Positions 1-8,950 of a stretch of DNA of 64,000 bases are shown here, piece after piece. The stretch spans positions 744,001 to 808,000 of the forward strand of contig PADC01000006.1 of assembly GCA_002700385.1 (NCBI GenBank). The letters run 5' to 3'. Position numbers and translations under genes: made by a program. The stretch comes from Cycloclasticus sp. Its GTDB lineage: Bacteria > Pseudomonadota > Gammaproteobacteria > Methylococcales > Cycloclasticaceae. The notes under the pieces were generated by a model that was not told where the DNA came from, made no database searches, and saw only the letters and a program-made list of their open reading frames with translations. The stretch's first letter is position 1. Every line of letters starts with the position of its first letter.

Positions 1-720
1 AGTTTTAAGCAATGTTTCTAACACACGAGGGTTCATACCTTCTTGGATACTTTGAATCGTTTCCAAAATAAGCGTTTTATTTAACCGCTCATTATGGCTT
101 ATGCTGCCTAATTTAGCCGCCATTGGTAATGCAAAAGCATTCGCTATAATGGCACCGTACAATGTTGTCAGCAAGGCCACTGCCATAGCAGGGCCAATGG
201 CCGCTGGGTCAGACATATTTGCCAGCATTTGCACTAAGCCGACTAAGGTTCCGATCATTCCCATGGCAGGCGCCATATCGCCAACAGCCTTCCACATATT
301 CTGGCCTACTTCATGACGGCCAATGGCTAAATCCATATCACGGCTCAAGAGTTTTTGCACCATTGCGGCATCGTGCCCATCAACACATAAACTTAAACCA
401 CGCTTCAAAAACTCGTTTTCAACTTCTTGATCTTCTAATGCTAATAAACCATTTTTTCTAGCAATATCTGATAACTCAACAGCCTTTTCAATGAGACTGA
501 TTGGGCTATCATTTTTATTCATAAATGCTTTAATGGCGACTTTAAAAGAACTTAAAAATTCTTTAATGGATAACTGCATTAAAGTCACCATAAAAGTACC
601 TACCACCACAATCAATACCGAGGGAACATCTACAAACATGACAATATCACCGCCGGTTGCAATAGCGGCAATAATGATGCCTAACCCACCTATAAAACCT
701 ATTAACGTCGCTAAATCCAA
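1..720 (-). CDS. pomA: Flagellar motor stator protein PomA/MotA (3' end cut by window)
   Basis: Stator subunit that, with a PomB/MotB partner, conducts ions across the inner membrane to drive flagellar rotation. The 240 codons visible begin LDLATLIGFIGG and contain the family block MGMIGTLVGLVQML and the ending NPRVLETLLKT, with four hydrophobic segments. The family is about 250 residues, so only around a dozen residues are missing beyond base 1. The start must be TTG at 720: the ATG at 725 is out of frame and hits a stop after four codons, and AGGAAGGAAA sits just upstream of the TTG. Similarity to Vibrio PomA suggests sodium coupling, but the partner gene is outside the window, so the ion is inferred. 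Confidence 0.9.
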   Translation of the reverse strand, partial: MDLATLIGFIGGLGIIIAAIATGGDIVMFVDVPSVLIVVVGTFMVTLMQLSIKEFLSSFKVAIKAFMNKNDSPISLIEKAVELSDIARKNGLLALEDQEVENEFLKRGLSLCVDGHDAAMVQKLLSRDMDLAIGRHEVGQNMWKAVGDMAPAMGMIGTLVGLVQMLANMSDPAAIGPAMAVALLTTLYGAIIANAFALPMAAKLGSISHNERLNKTLILETIQSIQEGMNPRVLETLLKT

Positions 721-765
721 AACATTTCCTTCCTTTTATATATCAGACTTCTTATTACTAACAAA

Positions 766-793
766 TAATCGGCCCACCACCCTTAAAACTTTA
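766..793 (-). promoter_or_regulatory. Sigma-28 (FliA) type promoter for pomA
   Basis: On the minus strand TAAAGTTT (793-786) is followed after 12 bases by GCCGATTA (773-766). The FliA consensus is TAAAGTTT, 11 bases, GCCGATAA, so this differs by one base and one base of spacing. It would start transcription about 40 bases before the TTG start of the stator gene. The rest of the 304-base gap 722-1025 holds only the porin terminator. Confidence 0.7.
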
Positions 794-970
794 GCAGATA
801 AAACTGATTTTTAAAGAGTCACTGTTTATATATTTACCACTCGCTAACTGATAACTGACCCCCTCGGTGGATAATGTGAACGGTATTGCTGACTAACCAG
901 CTCATTTTCTTACTTTTCTCAATTATTCGACTAACTACCATAACGAATGATTGGTTCATTTATAGCAAAC

Positions 971-1001
971 AAAAAAAAGCCCCAACATCCTGTCGGGGCT
1001 C
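971..1001 (-). terminator. Rho-independent terminator of the porin gene
   Basis: Minus strand reads AGCCCCGACA, a short loop, then TGTTGGGGCT followed by eight T. It lies 25 bases past the porin stop codon. Confidence 0.85.
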
Positions 1002-1025
1002 AAAACAATATAATGTTTTAACTGC

Positions 1026-2213
1026 TTAGAATTTGGCTTTTAAATCAATTTGCCAAGTATCTACATCTAAATCACCGTTCAAGTCGCCAACATCTGTTGC
1101 AAAGTATGTTGTTCCTACACTGAAGTTTTTATCGATTTTGTACGATAGTTTAAAGCGATGTCCATCAGCGTCGGTACGACCACCAGCAAAATCAGAATCG
1201 TTAAATGCGCCATTAACCGCATTCAATTCAGTTTCTCGGTAGTCATAGCTGGCTTTCCAAGAACCGACTTTAGTGCCAAGACCCAACAACCAAGCAGTAT
1301 CTTCACCATCATTGACACCATTTGCATCGTTATTAGTCGCATATTGCCCGTAAAGCTTGATAGGCAAGCCTAAATCAAATGTTGTTTCACCAAATATCTC
1401 AGATATAGAAAATTCAGTTGAATCGTTACCGCCACCTGATGTCATGCCGCCATTTTCATCTTCGTCGTATTCGTAAATACTAACCCCGAGTTTTGTTTTG
1501 CCCATTTTAGCCGCTAACTGGCCAAACTGAACTGTTCTGTCTTCGTCAAAACTAAAACCATCAATATCATTTAACACTAAGTGGCCTGCTGTACCAATCA
1601 GCTTAGCACCACCTAATTTTGTTGTGTAACGTAACGCCACACCCTCTGGGTTAACGTCTCCATCCCAAACCAAGCCACCGCTCACTTCCTGCCAGGGTTT
1701 TTTGAATTTACCACCCATCAATTCTAAGCCTTCAACTGGTGCCCAGTTGATGTAAGCTAAATCAAAATACACGGGATCATTTGAAAAATTATCGCCTAAT
1801 GTTTCATTAGTCGATGTTGCCCCACCGGCAGAAGCTAATCGGACACCCGCTTTAACATTGTCTGTCACATCAGCATAAACGCCTATCCTGGCGCGGTAAC
1901 GTTGACGATCTTCACCATCGCCTGAACCAACACCTGTATCCTCGGTTTGGTATTCCTGACGAACTCGTAAATCACCTTTAATCTTAATTTTCCCAGCCCA
2001 TGCCATTTTCTTAAGCATTTCGTCAGATGGTTTTTTTTGCTTTTCCATCATGTTAGCCATCGATAGCTCTAGGTACTGATCTTCTGTAATTGCTCCATTT
2101 GCCTTCAAAATGTCCAGCAATTCTTTGTCCGCAGACAATGCAGCCGGTGCAAACGCTATTGAAGCGCCCAATAATGTTGCTTTAATTGCAACAGATAGCT
2201 TTGTTTGTTTCAT
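1026..2213 (-). CDS. Putative porin, Porin_5/OprO-OprP-like, phosphate-regulated
   Basis: Outer-membrane beta-barrel porin of 395 residues. A signal peptide ends near AFAPAALSA (residue 28). A short N-terminal region (KELLDILKANGAITEDQYLEL) typical of this porin family follows, then WAGKIKIKGDLRVRQEYQ starts the barrel. Alternating aromatic strands continue to a C-terminal KAKF, the terminal-Phe signal for outer-membrane insertion. It is monocistronic, with its own terminator and a three-repeat PHO box in the promoter, so it is almost certainly induced by phosphate starvation. Phosphate or polyphosphate uptake is inferred from this regulation and from the adjacent pst genes; substrate selectivity cannot be read from the sequence. 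Confidence 0.82.
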   Translation of the reverse strand: MKQTKLSVAIKATLLGASIAFAPAALSADKELLDILKANGAITEDQYLELSMANMMEKQKKPSDEMLKKMAWAGKIKIKGDLRVRQEYQTEDTGVGSGDGEDRQRYRARIGVYADVTDNVKAGVRLASAGGATSTNETLGDNFSNDPVYFDLAYINWAPVEGLELMGGKFKKPWQEVSGGLVWDGDVNPEGVALRYTTKLGGAKLIGTAGHLVLNDIDGFSFDEDRTVQFGQLAAKMGKTKLGVSIYEYDEDENGGMTSGGGNDSTEFSISEIFGETTFDLGLPIKLYGQYATNNDANGVNDGEDTAWLLGLGTKVGSWKASYDYRETELNAVNGAFNDSDFAGGRTDADGHRFKLSYKIDKNFSVGTTYFATDVGDLNGDLDVDTWQIDLKAKF

Positions 2214-2259
2214 TATTTATCCCTTGTATTTAGTTTGATACATCGTTAACACGGGGGGA

Positions 2260-2304
2260 ATTCTAGGTTCTTAAAATGACAGTCATGTGACAACGAGATG
2301 ACAA
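2260..2304 (-). promoter_or_regulatory. PHO box and -10 element of the porin gene
   Basis: The minus strand carries TTGTCAT (2304-2298), TTGTCAC (2293-2287) and CTGTCAT (2282-2276), spaced exactly 11 bases. This is three PhoB half-sites against the consensus CTGTCAT. A -10 TAGAAT lies at 2265-2260, ten bases past the last half-site, the usual geometry of PhoB-activated promoters without a -35. Confidence 0.93.
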
Positions 2305-2330
2305 TTGTTGTTTTTTGCCCCTATACAACA

Positions 2331-2360
2331 AAAAAACCTGCTCGATGGCAGGTTTTTTTT
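2331..2360 (-). terminator. Terminator after phoU
   Basis: CCTGC/GCAGG stem (2337-2341 with 2348-2352) flanked by A and T runs on both sides. It can end the pst-phoU transcript and separate it from the porin promoter. Confidence 0.8.
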
Positions 2361-2390
2361 AAGCTTAACTGAAGTTAGGGTAGCTTTTTT

Positions 2391-3089
2391 CTATAAATGC
2401 TCTTTTAATTCTTTTAACTCTGTATGCCGAACATCTTTACCTTTCACTAAGTAAATAACATATTCGCAAATATTGCATGAACGATCACCAATCCGTTCAA
2501 GTGCTCTGGAGGCCCATAATAAATCAATCGCTACTGGAATTTTTCTCGGGTCTTCCATCATGTGAGTAATTTGTTGGCGAACTAAGTTTTCATAATCTTT
2601 ATCTACTTTGCGATCGATATGAATCACGTTTAGTCCTTCTTCAATATCTCGACGGGCAAAAGCATCTAATGCTCTATTTAGCATCGTATTAACACGTGCA
2701 GACATCTGCTCAATGCTCTCAAATTGCTCGGGCAACGCGCCACGCTTAGAAATATCAACCGCTTGCCTTGCTATGCGCTTTGCCTCATCCCCCATTCGCT
2801 CAAGGTCCGACGTTGTTTTGATAATCGCCATAATTAAACGCAAATCGGTGGCGGTTGGTTGGCGTACGACAATAATTCGATTACACATTTCGTCAATTTC
2901 AACATCCAATGCGTTTACTTTTACATCATCATCTATAACACCTTGAGCGAGCATTTTATCTCCCGTCAACAATGCTTTTATGGCTCTGTCTATTTGTTGA
3001 ACAACCAAGCCCCCCATGTTTAATACGCTGGTGGTAACCTCTTCAACTTCTTCATCAAACTTGTGTGAAATATGCTGTCCCGTCGTCAT
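2391..3089 (-). CDS. phoU: Phosphate transport system regulator PhoU
   Basis: PhoU represses PhoR signalling when phosphate is plentiful and modulates the Pst transporter. The protein is 232 residues, two PhoU three-helix repeats with the metal-binding motifs ERMGDEAKRIAR and ERIGDRSCNICEYVIY. The open frame extends to 3116, but the start at 3089 (MTTGQHISHKFDEE) has AAGGAGA just upstream and matches the family N-terminus. It is the last gene of the pst cluster, 10 bases after pstB, and is probably driven by the pstS PHO-box promoter. Confidence 0.96.
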   Translation of the reverse strand: MTTGQHISHKFDEEVEEVTTSVLNMGGLVVQQIDRAIKALLTGDKMLAQGVIDDDVKVNALDVEIDEMCNRIIVVRQPTATDLRLIMAIIKTTSDLERMGDEAKRIARQAVDISKRGALPEQFESIEQMSARVNTMLNRALDAFARRDIEEGLNVIHIDRKVDKDYENLVRQQITHMMEDPRKIPVAIDLLWASRALERIGDRSCNICEYVIYLVKGKDVRHTELKELKEHL

Positions 3090-3099
3090 TTCTTTCTCC

Positions 3100-3885
3100 T
3101 TAACCAAAACGACCACTGATGTAGTCTTCTGTTTGCTTTTTCGAAGGTTTCATAAAAATGGTATCCGTTTGATCATATTCAATCATCTCTCCCAGGTACA
3201 TGAACCCCGTAAAGTCAGATATACGTGCGGCTTGCTGCATATTATGCGTCACAATGCAGATACTGTACTTTTCCCTTAATACTGAAATCATTTCTTCAAT
3301 CGCCAAGGTTGAAATAGGGTCCAATGCGCTTGTTGGCTCATCAAACAGAATCACTTCAGGCTTTAGCGCTATAGCTCTAGCAATACATAAACGCTGTTGC
3401 TGCCCACCACTAAGGCCACGCGCATCATGATCCAGCCGGTCTTTTGCTTCGTTCCATAGCGCAGCATCACGTAGGGATTGCTCTACAATGTCTTTGAGGT
3501 CCGCTTTATTTTTAATGCCTGAAAGACGAAGGCCATAAGCAATGTTTTCAAAAATTGTCATCGGAAAAGGTGTCGGCTTCTGAAAAATCATACCGACACG
3601 TTGACGAAGGCGAATTAATTCGGCTTCTTTCTTAATATCCAGAATATTGGTATAGCTCTTCCCGTCGGTATTCAATAAATTAATAACACCTTCGTATGTA
3701 TGACCTGGATACAAATCATGAATTCGATTCATGCCACGTAACAGTGTCGATTTTCCACAGCCACTGGGGCCAATTAAGGCGGTGACTTTATTTTTTTCCA
3801 CGGGTAAGGTCACATCAACCAGTGAGGCTTCATTTGCACCACTATAAGTAAATGTTAACCCTTTAACTTCCATCATGTTCTTCAT
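3100..3885 (-). CDS. pstB: Phosphate ABC transporter ATP-binding protein PstB
   Basis: ATPase that powers high-affinity phosphate import, bound to PstA and PstC at the inner face of the membrane. 261 residues with Walker [10 protein letters not shown] (39-47), signature LSGGQQQR, Walker [13 protein letters not shown] and the switch His in IVTHNMQQA. Length and motif order are normal for PstB. It starts 3 bases after pstA and is followed by phoU. Confidence 0.97.
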   Translation of the reverse strand: MKNMMEVKGLTFTYSGANEASLVDVTLPVEKNKVTALIGPSGCGKSTLLRGMNRIHDLYPGHTYEGVINLLNTDGKSYTNILDIKKEAELIRLRQRVGMIFQKPTPFPMTIFENIAYGLRLSGIKNKADLKDIVEQSLRDAALWNEAKDRLDHDARGLSGGQQQRLCIARAIALKPEVILFDEPTSALDPISTLAIEEMISVLREKYSICIVTHNMQQAARISDFTGFMYLGEMIEYDQTDTIFMKPSKKQTEDYISGRFG

Positions 3886-3888
3886 GGT

Positions 3889-4698
3889 TTAGCTTCTCTT
3901 CTTTTTGCCACTATATCGGCCCAGCAGATTAATTATTAGCACCATCGCTGTTAATAAAAACGCACCCGTCCAGCCTAACTGAACCAAGTTGTCATCAGGC
4001 ATCGTCGCCAGGTTATAAATTGATACCGTTAACGACGGAAACGTATCTGTTAAATCTGTCGACCAAAACTCACTCGAGCCACTTGTGTAGATTAAAGGAG
4101 CGGTTTCTCCAACCACTCTGGCAAACGCCAATAAAATACCCGTCAAAATTCCTGCTTTTGCATAGCGAACGACGATGTTCATCGTGACATGATATTTAGA
4201 CGCGCCAATCGCAATACCTGCTTCACGCAGCTCGATAGGCACCAATTTCAGCATATCATCTGTCGTTCTCACAATAATGGGTACCATAAGAATAAATAAA
4301 GCCAACACGCCTGCCCAACCCGTCGTATGGCCTGTAGGCACGACAACAATAGCATAGACAAAAGTGCCTACAACAATAGAGGGCGCGGACATCATCACAT
4401 CACTGAGATCACGAATAAACTCGGTGGTTTTTGAATTACCGCCGTATTCCTGCAAATAAATGCCCGCGAGAATACCAACCGGTATTCCAATCATTGTCGC
4501 CACGCCCGACATCATCATTTGACCCACAATCACGTTTCGCAAACCGCCATTTATAAGATCTTTTGTAAAAACATCAAGGCTTAGGCCCGATAAGCCCTTT
4601 ACACAAAGAGTAAATAGGATCCAACCTAGAAAAAACAAGCCGACGAGCGCAGCAAACGTTGAAAAAATAAGGAATATACGATTCAGTATTAAGCGCAT
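3889..4698 (-). CDS. pstA: Phosphate ABC transporter permease PstA
   Basis: Integral membrane half of the phosphate channel. 269 residues with about six hydrophobic segments and the ABC permease EAA-type loop near EAGIAIGASKYHVTMNIVVRYAKAG followed by ARVVGETAPL, which contacts PstB. The start codon overlaps the pstC stop by one base (TAATG), indicating translational coupling. Confidence 0.96.
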   Translation of the reverse strand: MRLILNRIFLIFSTFAALVGLFFLGWILFTLCVKGLSGLSLDVFTKDLINGGLRNVIVGQMMMSGVATMIGIPVGILAGIYLQEYGGNSKTTEFIRDLSDVMMSAPSIVVGTFVYAIVVVPTGHTTGWAGVLALFILMVPIIVRTTDDMLKLVPIELREAGIAIGASKYHVTMNIVVRYAKAGILTGILLAFARVVGETAPLIYTSGSSEFWSTDLTDTFPSLTVSIYNLATMPDDNLVQLGWTGAFLLTAMVLIINLLGRYSGKKKRS

Positions 4699-5702
4699 TA
4701 TTTTCTTCTCAAGAAATAAAACTTCGCGATCGCGATGACCCCAAAGCTTAAAACAAATAAGATCAGCGCCAAGTAGAACAACACTGATAAACTCAATCCG
4801 CTGGACTCTGCAAAGCTATTCGCCAATACCACCGGGATAGAGTTAGTAGGATCAGTTACTTTCTCGGCAAATTGATAAACACCACCAATCACAAAGGCAA
4901 CGGCCATGGTCTCCCCTAAAGCTCGGCCAAAAGACAAAATGATAGAACCGATGATGCCCGTTTTTGCATAAGGAAAGACAACGTCTTTAATCACTTCTAA
5001 TTTAGTCGCACCCATTGCGTAAGCAGATTCTTTCAACATATCCGGCACAGTTGCAATCGCATCACGACTAAGCGCCGCCATAAATGGAATGACCATAATT
5101 CCTAAAACCAAACCCGCCACCAACAAAGAAACCGTATTCCCACCAAATAAACTTGCTATAAAAGGCCCAAAATAAAATAAACCCCACATACCATAAATAA
5201 TACTCGGTATAGAGGCCAACAGCTCAATAGCAACCCCAACGGGTTTAGCCAGTGCACTTGGTGCAATTTCTGATAAAAAGACAGCGATACCTATTGCTAA
5301 TGGGATAGAAAACAACATCGCAATCAAGGTAGAAAATACTGTGCCGACTATCGGCACCAAAGCACCATAAATCGTTTTATTTCGATTAGAATCTGACTCC
5401 ATGTCATCATCAAAGATAAAGTCATCTTCATCATCCATCATGAAGTCTTCCTCATCTTTTATAAAGTCATCATCAGTTTGAATATCAGCAGACTTCTCTA
5501 GCTGTTTTAGATCACTTTGCTCTGCGATAGCAGGCGGCTCAACTTTCTCCTGAACACCCCAACGAGGTTCTATCAAAAATTTAAGCCCAAACTCTTCTAT
5601 TGCCGGTTTTGCAGACAAATACAAGACTATTGTCGTCGCTGCCAGGATAACAAAAACTAAACTTGCACTAAGCTGAGCAATTTTTTTAAAGATTAATTCC
5701 AT
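4698..5702 (-). CDS. pstC: Phosphate ABC transporter permease PstC with acidic insert
   Basis: Partner permease of PstA. 334 residues: first membrane helix at about 10-30, then a hydrophilic stretch, then five more helices with the permease loop KESAYAMGATKLEVIKDVVFPYAKTG and GRALGETMAV. Residues 73-104 are 18 Asp/Glu out of 32, with repeated DDFI/DEDF units, inserted after the first helix where short PstC proteins have only a small loop. Topology places this insert in the periplasm. A stem-loop lies between pstS and pstC, so pstC is likely expressed below pstS. Confidence 0.94.
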   Translation of the reverse strand: MELIFKKIAQLSASLVFVILAATTIVLYLSAKPAIEEFGLKFLIEPRWGVQEKVEPPAIAEQSDLKQLEKSADIQTDDDFIKDEEDFMMDDEDDFIFDDDMESDSNRNKTIYGALVPIVGTVFSTLIAMLFSIPLAIGIAVFLSEIAPSALAKPVGVAIELLASIPSIIYGMWGLFYFGPFIASLFGGNTVSLLVAGLVLGIMVIPFMAALSRDAIATVPDMLKESAYAMGATKLEVIKDVVFPYAKTGIIGSIILSFGRALGETMAVAFVIGGVYQFAEKVTDPTNSIPVVLANSFAESSGLSLSVLFYLALILFVLSFGVIAIAKFYFLRRK

Positions 5703-5720
5703 TACCTGCCTTTGTTATTA

Positions 5721-5760
5721 AAAAAAGCCCTTCCAGCAAAAGTGCTGGTCGGGCTTTTTT
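5721..5760 (-). terminator. Stem-loop between pstS and pstC
   Basis: Minus strand: AGCCCGACCAGCAC, loop, GTGCTGGAAGGGCT followed by six T. It lies inside the operon, so it probably works as a partial terminator or 3' stabiliser that keeps the binding protein more abundant than the permeases. Confidence 0.8.
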
Positions 5761-5782
5761 GTGGAGACTAAAAAACCTAAGG

Positions 5783-6781
5783 TTATTTTAAACCTTTTTC
5801 AGCCCAATACGCTTGAACTTTTTCAATAACCGCTTCAGGTAATGCAACATAACCAACCGACTCAATGGCTTTGTTCTTTTTGGTTAATGCGTACTCAAAA
5901 AACTTAATCACTTCTTTTGAGTTTTCACCTTCTTGAGGTGTTAAAGCAAACGTAGCCGTTACAACTGGATAACCTTTAGGTGGGTACGCAATATTGGCAT
6001 AAAAGTCTTTTTTCGGATCCAGGTCAGCATAAACCGCTGCTGCTTCAAACGTTTCAGGTTCCGCTTTAACAAACACTTTTTCGCGATTTTCGATAATCGC
6101 CATATCTAAGCCGTTCTTTTTAGCGTCTGCATAATCAACATAGCCAATTGAAAACGCGTTGTTTTTAATTGCTGTTGCTACGCCAAAGTTACCTTTACCA
6201 GCAATACGGTTTTTAGAAGGCCATGCAATGACTTTCTTAGCACCTATCGTTTCACGCCATTCTTGATTCATTTTGCTCAAGTAGTACGTAAAAGCAAAGG
6301 TTGTGCCCGACTTGTCACTACGGTGAACAAATAAAATTTCTTTATGCGGTAATTTAAGACCTGCATTATCTTTAGCGATCAATGCATCATCCCAATATTT
6401 AATTTTACCCAACATGATGCCGGCTATCGCTTCTTCACTTAATTTTAAGCCGCTGACACCTTCAACATTGTAAGCAAAAGTTACCGCACCTATTGCTGTT
6501 GGAAACTGAATTAAACCCGCTTTATTTAATGCAGACGTTTTTAATGGCTTGTCAGAGCCACCAAAGTCAACGTGACGAGCCGTTACTTCTTTAATCCCTG
6601 ATCCACTACCGGTTGGCGTGTAGTTAACTTGACCACCTGTTTCACCGTAATAGGCTTTACTCCATGTTGTGTAGGCTAAGTAAGCAAAGCTTGACCCTGT
6701 TCCTTCAACTTTAGCTGCATAAGCGGATGTACCAATCGACAAACCCAATAAGCCTAACGCTAATAATTTCTTTATGTTCAT
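5783..6781 (-). CDS. pstS: Periplasmic phosphate-binding protein PstS
   Basis: High-affinity phosphate receptor feeding the PstCAB channel. 332 residues with a signal peptide ending SIGTSAYA (about residue 22). The mature protein begins KVEGTGSSFAYLAYTTW. Phosphate-contact motifs TGSGSGIKEV and DFGGSDKPL near residues 58-80 and RSDKSGTTFAFTYYL near 155 are intact. First gene of the operon, directly behind a PHO-box promoter. Confidence 0.96.
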   Translation of the reverse strand: MNIKKLLALGLLGLSIGTSAYAAKVEGTGSSFAYLAYTTWSKAYYGETGGQVNYTPTGSGSGIKEVTARHVDFGGSDKPLKTSALNKAGLIQFPTAIGAVTFAYNVEGVSGLKLSEEAIAGIMLGKIKYWDDALIAKDNAGLKLPHKEILFVHRSDKSGTTFAFTYYLSKMNQEWRETIGAKKVIAWPSKNRIAGKGNFGVATAIKNNAFSIGYVDYADAKKNGLDMAIIENREKVFVKAEPETFEAAAVYADLDPKKDFYANIAYPPKGYPVVTATFALTPQEGENSKEVIKFFEYALTKKNKAIESVGYVALPEAVIEKVQAYWAEKGLK

Positions 6782-6855
6782 AATTTTTCCAATTTGTTGA
6801 ATACCTGATAAAGCATCTGCTCTACTCTGATGCCACTATGGTGTTGTAACGTGGC

Positions 6856-6890
6856 ATTATAATGAATTCAATATGACAATTTAATGACAG
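6856..6890 (-). promoter_or_regulatory. PHO box and -10 element of pstS
   Basis: CTGTCAT (6890-6884) and TTGTCAT (6879-6873) are spaced 11 bases, with a weak third half-site AATTCAT at 6868-6862. A perfect TATAAT (6861-6856) lies 11 bases after the second half-site. This is the standard layout of a PhoB-activated pstS promoter. Confidence 0.94.
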
Positions 6891-6900
6891 CATCAACTGC

Positions 6901-8196
6901 TTAAAATCGCTCCGGTGGAAAAACACACTGAAAGCAACTGCCTTCACCCTCTTGGCTATCAATTACAAGGCGCGCCTCGTGCCTATCTAATTCGTGCTTA
7001 ACAATGGCCAAACCAAGGCCCGTGCCCGTTTTATTCTTGACATTATTTTCCGCAACCCGGTAAAAACGTTCAGTTAATCTGGTTAAATGCCTTGGGGCTA
7101 TACCGCTCCCTTTGTCTTTTACAAACAAAGAACCCTGACCTTGATCATCTACCAACCAGCCAATTCGAATTTCTCCTTTTTCATCAGAGTAGTTGATTGC
7201 ATTGCCTACCAGGTTTCTCATTATCGTTAACAGTGAGGCTTTATTCGCTTTTATATTCAGCGTTTTGGGAATATCAAAAATTAAAGCCTGTTTACGCTTG
7301 TCCGCCGCTGATTGAAATTCTGCCTTAATCTGCTCACATAATCCACGAAGATTAATGGAGGCTTGAGAATCATCCACCTTCCCTTCTTCCAGACGACTCA
7401 GCGCCAACAGCTCTTCGATCATTGTTTGCATTTTAACGACTTGCTGATCTACTTTTTTTAGCGAAGCCACCTGCACCGTCTCATCAGAAGATGAGGCCAG
7501 AAGCATTTCCACATACCCTTTCATCACCGTCAACGGTGTTCTTAATTCATGTGACGCATTTGAGACAAAATCTTTTCTCACTTGATTAGCTCGCTCAATT
7601 TTAGTGACATCCCGAATGAGCAATAACCGCTCATCATCACCGTAGGGCAACAGGCGAATTTCAATCTTTTCTGCCGACCAATTTGTTTCCGCTGAAGGGG
7701 CCTCCATGACAATCACATCATCATCTTTAAAATTTTTCAGAAAATGCGTAAAACGCGGGTGCCGCACTAAATGATTAATCAACTGCCCTGTGTCTTCTTT
7801 TTTCAAAATAAGCAGGCGAGAGGCCTGATCATTGAACCATTGAATTTCATTCTTTAATGACAAAATAACAACGCCATCAGGAAAAACTGAAATCAGTTTT
7901 TTGAAACGGTCCAGTTGATATTTAACACTTTCTTTTTCCACTAAACGCTGTTTTGTAGAATGGTGAATAAGCTCAGCAAGCTGGCCGAACAAACCTTTTT
8001 CAAAGGGTATTTCTTTTGGTTCCGAAAAGCGCGCCCATTGATACAGTGTTCTTAGCCGAGCATATTGAACAGCGATATAGGCTAACAAAAAAACTGCTAA
8101 AAATTCTGCAGGATAACCCGCAACCACGCCAAACATTACAACAAACGCCAAACAAATCAGCAGTATATTACGATCGTATTTTATATCTGTTTTCAC
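6901..8196 (-). CDS. phoR: Phosphate regulon sensor histidine kinase PhoR
   Basis: Membrane kinase that phosphorylates PhoB on phosphate limitation and dephosphorylates it otherwise. 431 residues: a hydrophobic double helix at about 11-47, a charged linker, a PAS domain (about 97-200), the HisKA motif SNASHELRTPL with phospho-acceptor His216, and a HATPase domain with N box NLVGNAINYS and G boxes DKGSGIA and GTGLGLAIV. The gene overlaps phoB by four bases, the usual phoBR order. Confidence 0.96.
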   Translation of the reverse strand: MKTDIKYDRNILLICLAFVVMFGVVAGYPAEFLAVFLLAYIAVQYARLRTLYQWARFSEPKEIPFEKGLFGQLAELIHHSTKQRLVEKESVKYQLDRFKKLISVFPDGVVILSLKNEIQWFNDQASRLLILKKEDTGQLINHLVRHPRFTHFLKNFKDDDVIVMEAPSAETNWSAEKIEIRLLPYGDDERLLLIRDVTKIERANQVRKDFVSNASHELRTPLTVMKGYVEMLLASSSDETVQVASLKKVDQQVVKMQTMIEELLALSRLEEGKVDDSQASINLRGLCEQIKAEFQSAADKRKQALIFDIPKTLNIKANKASLLTIMRNLVGNAINYSDEKGEIRIGWLVDDQGQGSLFVKDKGSGIAPRHLTRLTERFYRVAENNVKNKTGTGLGLAIVKHELDRHEARLVIDSQEGEGSCFQCVFPPERF

Positions 8197-8888
8197 GGAG
8201 TAGGGTCCACCAGTTTATAGCCAAAACCACGTACTGTTTGGACCAAGTCTGCACAGCCCTGCGCATCCAAAATTCGTCTTAGGCGCCGGATATGAACATC
8301 AACGGTACGATCTTCCACGTACACATTGTCCCCCCAAACATTGTCCAACAACTGATTGCGTGAAAAAACTTTATTTGGGTTAGAGGCAAAAAAATACAGT
8401 AATTTATATTCTGTTGGGCTCATCATGACATCTATATTATTCAAGGCAACACGATGGCTATTCGGCTCTATAAACAACGGGCCTATAGAAATAACCTCTG
8501 TATCAGTTTTAGCACCAGACCGTCTCAATACCGCCTTCATTCTGGCAATGAGCTCTTGAACAGAAAAGGGCTTTGTGACGTAGTCATCCGCACCGGTATC
8601 CAAGCCAGAGATTTTGTCATCTTCAGCACTTCGTGCTGTCAGCATGATGATGGGAATGCGCTTATTTTCTTCCTGATTTTTCAAGAATTTCACCCAATCG
8701 GGTCCGCTGATGCCCGGCAACATCCAATCGAGCAGAATGATATCTGGTGTAGAATCACGTAAAGATTCCTGTGCTTTCATCACATCAGTGCACCAAATGA
8801 CTTCAATCTGATTTGAGCTAAGGGAGAGTTGCAGCATCTCTCCAATATCCTCGTCATCCTCTACCAGTAAAACGTTCATTTTTTCCAT
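8193..8888 (-). CDS. phoB: Phosphate regulon response regulator PhoB
   Basis: Transcription factor binding PHO boxes as a phosphorylated dimer. 231 residues: receiver domain with acidic pocket EDD at 10-12, phospho-acceptor Asp54 (LLDWMLPG) and Lys106 (TKPF), then an OmpR-type winged helix with DRTVDVHIRRLRR and GFGYKL. An internal ATG at 8879 (MNVLLVEDD) is an equally possible start and matches the usual PhoB N-terminus better; neither has a strong ribosome site. Its own PHO box implies positive autoregulation. Confidence 0.96.
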   Translation of the reverse strand: MEKMNVLLVEDDEDIGEMLQLSLSSNQIEVIWCTDVMKAQESLRDSTPDIILLDWMLPGISGPDWVKFLKNQEENKRIPIIMLTARSAEDDKISGLDTGADDYVTKPFSVQELIARMKAVLRRSGAKTDTEVISIGPLFIEPNSHRVALNNIDVMMSPTEYKLLYFFASNPNKVFSRNQLLDNVWGDNVYVEDRTVDVHIRRLRRILDAQGCADLVQTVRGFGYKLVDPTP

Positions 8889-8916
8889 TGGATTTGTTCA
8901 ATTATTATTTACTAGC

Positions 8917-8950
8917 ACATTACACTGACATTATGACGGTTTAATGACAG
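8917..8950 (-). promoter_or_regulatory. PHO box of phoBR
   Basis: CTGTCAT (8950-8944) and CCGTCAT (8939-8933) spaced 11 bases on the minus strand, with a -10-like TAATGT at 8922-8917 ten bases on. A further CTGTCAG half-site lies at 8972-8966, exactly 22 bases (two turns) upstream. Confidence 0.85.

Noticed and set aside
491-814. Plus-strand open frame across the pomA start region
   Set aside because: It is antisense to the stator gene and its promoter, and the translation has no recognisable features.
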